Assembly (NCBI GenBank): GCA_017304125.1
Contig: JAFKLV010000069.1
Coordinates: forward strand, 1-7,702
Length of the DNA: 7,702 bases
Source of the DNA: Sphingomonadales bacterium
Lineage (GTDB): Bacteria > Pseudomonadota > Alphaproteobacteria > Sphingomonadales > Sphingomonadaceae
Direction: 5' to 3'
Shown piece by piece: positions 5,599 to 7,702 of this stretch. Every line of letters starts with the position of its first letter. The first letter of the stretch is position 1. The position numbers and the translations under genes were made by a program. Under the pieces are notes generated by a model. It was not told where the DNA came from, searched no databases, and worked only from the letters and a program-made list of their open reading frames with translations.

Positions 5599-7157
5599 GC
5601 GCCGCCGCCGCCGCTGGGGCCGCCCCCACCGGCACCGTGCCGCGCGCGGACGCATCGGCGTGGCTGGCGGTGATCGCCGGCAGCCTCGGCGCGATGATGG
5701 CGACGCTCGACGTGTCGATCGTAAATTCCGCGCTGCCGACGATTCAGGGCGAGATCGGCGCGAGCGGCACCGAGGGGACATGGCTCGCCACCGCTTATCT
5801 GGTCGCCGAAATCGTCATCATCCCGCTGTCGGCGTGGCTCGAACGCCTGCTCGGGCTGCGCACCTTCCTCTTGATCGCGGCGAGCCTGTTCACCGCTTTC
5901 TCGATGGTCTGCGGCGTCTCGACCAATTTGACGATGATGATCATCGGCCGCGTCGGGCAGGGTTTCACCGGCGGCGCCTTGATCCCCACCGCGATGACGA
6001 TCATCGCCACCCGGCTGCCGCGTGCGCAGCAGCCGATCGGCAATGCCTTGTTCGGCGTCACCGCGATCCTGGGACCGGTGCAGGGGCCGCTGATCGGCGG
6101 CTGGCTGACCGAGAATCTCAGCTGGCATTATGCCTTCTTCCTCAACCTGCCGGTCGGCATCCTGCTCGTGACGTTGCTGCTGCTGACGATGCCGCACCAG
6201 AAGCCGCAGATGGCCGAGCTGCGCAGCGCCGACTGGCTGGGGATCGCCGGGCTCGCGCTCGGGCTCGGCGGGATTACCGTGGTGCTCGAAGAGGGGCAGC
6301 GCGAACAATGGTTCCAGAGCAGCGAGATCGTGTGGCTCACCGCGCTGTCGGTGTTCGGCTTCATGCTGCTGTTCGCCGGACAGATTTTCGCCAAGCGACC
6401 GGTGATCCGGCTGAAATTGCTGCTCGATCGTCAGTTCGGCGCGGTGGCGCTGATGGGGTTCGTCGTCGGCATGGTGCTGTACGGCACCGCTTATGTGATC
6501 CCGCAATTCCTCGCCGCGATCGCCGATTATAACGCGCTGCAATCGGGCAAGGTGGTGCTGCTCTCGGGCATCCCGGCGATGATCCTGATGCCGTTCACCC
6601 CGCTGATGATCCGCTATTTCGACATCCGCTTCGCCGTCGCGGCGGGGCTGGTGGTGATGGCGGGGAGCTGCCTGCTCGATACCACGCTCAACGCGCAGGC
6701 CACCGGGGCCGATTTCGTCGAGTCGCAATTGCTGCGCGGCGTCGGCTCGATCCTCGGCTTCCTGTTTCTCAATCAGGCGGCGATCACCTCCGTACCGCCA
6801 CGCGAGGCGGGCGATGCTGCGGGGCTGTTTAGCGCGACCCGCAATCTCGGCGGGTCGTTCGCGCTCGCCGCGATCGCGACGATCCAGGACCAGCGATTGT
6901 GGCTCCACAGCCGCCGCGCAGAGGAAACGCTGCAGGCCAATTCGGGGCTGGTGCAGGATTATCTCGACGGTCTCGGCCAGGCGCTCGGCGGCCCCGATGC
7001 GGCGTTGCGCTCGCTCGCCGGGACGGTTCAGCGCGACGCGCTGGTGATGACCTTCAACGATATTTTCTGGATGCTCGGGATCGGCATCATCTGCGTGATC
7101 CCGCTCGTCATGTTCCTGCGGCCGCTGCCCAAGGGGCAGCCGCTTGCGATGCATTGA
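5595..7157 (+). CDS. emrB: EmrB-type multidrug transporter (MFS, DHA2 family, 14 transmembrane helices)
   Basis: A 520-aa proton-driven drug exporter of the inner membrane. The start is GTG at 5595, overlapping the emrA stop; the next in-frame Met is residue 34, inside helix 1, so GTG is favoured although the ribosome binding site is weak. Helix 1 carries the DHA2 motif TLDVSIVNSALPTI (37-50). The A-like loop (SAWLERLLGLRT, 79-90) is divergent. The B motif with its basic residue is IIGRVGQGFTGG (116-127), and the antiporter motif C is GVTAILGPVQGPLIGG (154-169), followed by LSWHYAFFLNLPVG (175-188), a hallmark of this branch. Later hydrophobic segments reach to about 510, with helix 14 at IGIICVIPLVMFL. 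The length is that of the 14-helix family. It should work with the EmrA-like adaptor before it and the channel after it. Substrates of relatives include uncouplers, hydrophobic antibiotics and aromatic acids; the actual one cannot be told. Confidence 0.95.
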   Translation: MSAAAAAGAAPTGTVPRADASAWLAVIAGSLGAMMATLDVSIVNSALPTIQGEIGASGTEGTWLATAYLVAEIVIIPLSAWLERLLGLRTFLLIAASLFTAFSMVCGVSTNLTMMIIGRVGQGFTGGALIPTAMTIIATRLPRAQQPIGNALFGVTAILGPVQGPLIGGWLTENLSWHYAFFLNLPVGILLVTLLLLTMPHQKPQMAELRSADWLGIAGLALGLGGITVVLEEGQREQWFQSSEIVWLTALSVFGFMLLFAGQIFAKRPVIRLKLLLDRQFGAVALMGFVVGMVLYGTAYVIPQFLAAIADYNALQSGKVVLLSGIPAMILMPFTPLMIRYFDIRFAVAAGLVVMAGSCLLDTTLNAQATGADFVESQLLRGVGSILGFLFLNQAAITSVPPREAGDAAGLFSATRNLGGSFALAAIATIQDQRLWLHSRRAEETLQANSGLVQDYLDGLGQALGGPDAALRSLAGTVQRDALVMTFNDIFWMLGIGIICVIPLVMFLRPLPKGQPLAMH

Positions 7158-7159
7158 GG
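7156..7159 (+). promoter_or_regulatory. Ribosome binding site of the outer-membrane factor, overlapping the emrB stop
   Basis: GAGG lies 9 bases before the ATG at 7169 and shares two bases with the emrB TGA. It supports this start and indicates tight coupling within the operon. Confidence 0.6.
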
Positions 7160-7168
7160 CCAATCGTC

Positions 7169-7702
7169 ATGCGTAACGCCCTCGCCCTGCTCCCGCTCGC
7201 GGCGCTCGCCGCCTGCACCGTCGGGCCGAATTATGCCGGGCCGACCGCGGCCGGCGCGGTCAAGCCGCCGGCCGGCTTCGTCCGCGCCGCCGACGCCACC
7301 GCGCCCGCCGCGCCGACCGTCGCTTTGTGGTGGACCGGGCTCGGCGACGAGACGCTCGACGAGGTTGAGCGGCGCGCGCTCGCCGCCAATCCCAATGTGC
7401 AGGTCGCCGAGGCACGGCTGAAGCAGGCGCGCGCCTCGCTGCGGCTCGAACGCGCCAACGAACTGCCGAGCGGCAATGCGCAGGCGACCTATCTCCACGC
7501 CCAGCTTCCCGGGCTCAACCTCGGGCAGAGCGGGAGCGGCGGCGGCTCGACCAGCCTCAATTTCTACAATCTCGGGTTCGACGCGAGCTGGGAGGTCGAG
7601 CTGTTCGGCGGGCAGCGCCGCAAGGTCGAGGCGGCGCGCGCCTCGGTCGGCGCGGCCGAGGCGAATGTCGCCGATGCGCAGGTCAGCCTGACTGCCGAGG
7701 TG
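7169..7702 (+). CDS. Outer-membrane efflux lipoprotein, OprM/NodT family (3' end outside window)
   Basis: The first 178 codons of an outer-membrane channel protein, open to the right edge. The N-terminus is a lipoprotein signal: MRNALALLPLAALAAC with the lipobox LAAC and Cys16 as the lipidated residue, followed by TVGPNYAGP, the family's CxVGPxY start. Next come ALWWTGLGDETLDEVERRALAANPNVQVAEARLKQAR (about 52-88), the first conserved helix of the TolC-like fold, and YNLGFDASWEVELFGGQRRKVEAARAS (about 131-157), the second hallmark. The start at 7169 is 11 bases after emrB with a good GAGG, so it is the third gene of the operon. With EmrA and EmrB it would complete a tripartite pump to the cell exterior. 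A Gly/Ser-rich stretch (GQSGSGGGSTS, about 118-128) lies where the first outer-membrane beta strands begin. Relatives are usually about 450-500 aa, so most of the protein is missing. Confidence 0.93.
   Translation, partial: MRNALALLPLAALAACTVGPNYAGPTAAGAVKPPAGFVRAADATAPAAPTVALWWTGLGDETLDEVERRALAANPNVQVAEARLKQARASLRLERANELPSGNAQATYLHAQLPGLNLGQSGSGGGSTSLNFYNLGFDASWEVELFGGQRRKVEAARASVGAAEANVADAQVSLTAEV

Noticed and set aside
4420..5781. A 453-codon minus-strand open frame opposite emrA
   Set aside because: Arg- and Asp-rich composition typical of antisense frames in G/C-rich genes; the plus strand has all EmrA signatures.
5405..6532. A 375-codon plus-strand frame overlapping emrA and emrB in another phase
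   Set aside because: The product is Arg-rich and featureless, and it is explained by the codon bias of the overlapping real genes.
5244..7163. A 639-codon minus-strand open frame opposite emrB and the end of emrA
   Set aside because: The product is a low-complexity Arg/His/Gln/Asp-rich sequence with no recognisable fold, while the plus strand encodes a clear 14-helix transporter and adaptor.

Overview
The window is GC-rich with strong G/C preference at third codon positions. Its gene content (a sphingomonad-style TonB-dependent receptor with an Ala/Pro-rich linker, and an EmrA-EmrB-NodT-type efflux operon) points to an alphaproteobacterium, most likely Sphingomonadaceae. That placement is inferred from gene style; no rRNA or marker gene is present.

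Layout, left to right. (1) 1-821 (+): the C-terminal part of a HAMP-containing sensor histidine kinase, cut by the left edge. (2) 822-1028: a convergent intergenic region with a two-armed GC-rich inverted repeat (837-951), which looks like a dispersed REP/MITE-like element, followed by a textbook rho-independent terminator for the minus-strand gene. (3) 1029-3464 (-): a complete TonB-dependent outer-membrane receptor of 811 aa. Its upstream region carries a 7-4-7 direct repeat that resembles a PhoB box. (4) 3465-3931: a mostly non-coding stretch holding a small hairpin and, at 3733-3840 (-), a likely 35-aa single-pass membrane protein with a strong ribosome binding site. (5) 3932-4360 (-): a MarR-family repressor. 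(6) 4361-4440: a short divergent control region with two inverted repeats. (7) 4441-7702 (+): a tripartite drug-efflux operon made of an EmrA-type periplasmic adaptor, an EmrB-type 14-helix MFS transporter (4-base overlap with emrA), and an OprM/NodT-type outer-membrane lipoprotein channel cut by the right edge.

The right half forms one functional unit. The MarR repressor is transcribed divergently from the pump it probably controls, and the three pump proteins together would span inner membrane, periplasm and outer membrane to export a hydrophobic or aromatic toxic compound. The left half pairs a truncated sensor kinase and a nutrient receptor in convergent orientation; nothing in the sequence shows that they work together.

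I see no clearly new multi-gene system. The points most worth following up are the Pho-box-like repeat in front of the receptor, the unannotated small membrane protein next to marR, and the paired palindromes in the marR/emrA control region.
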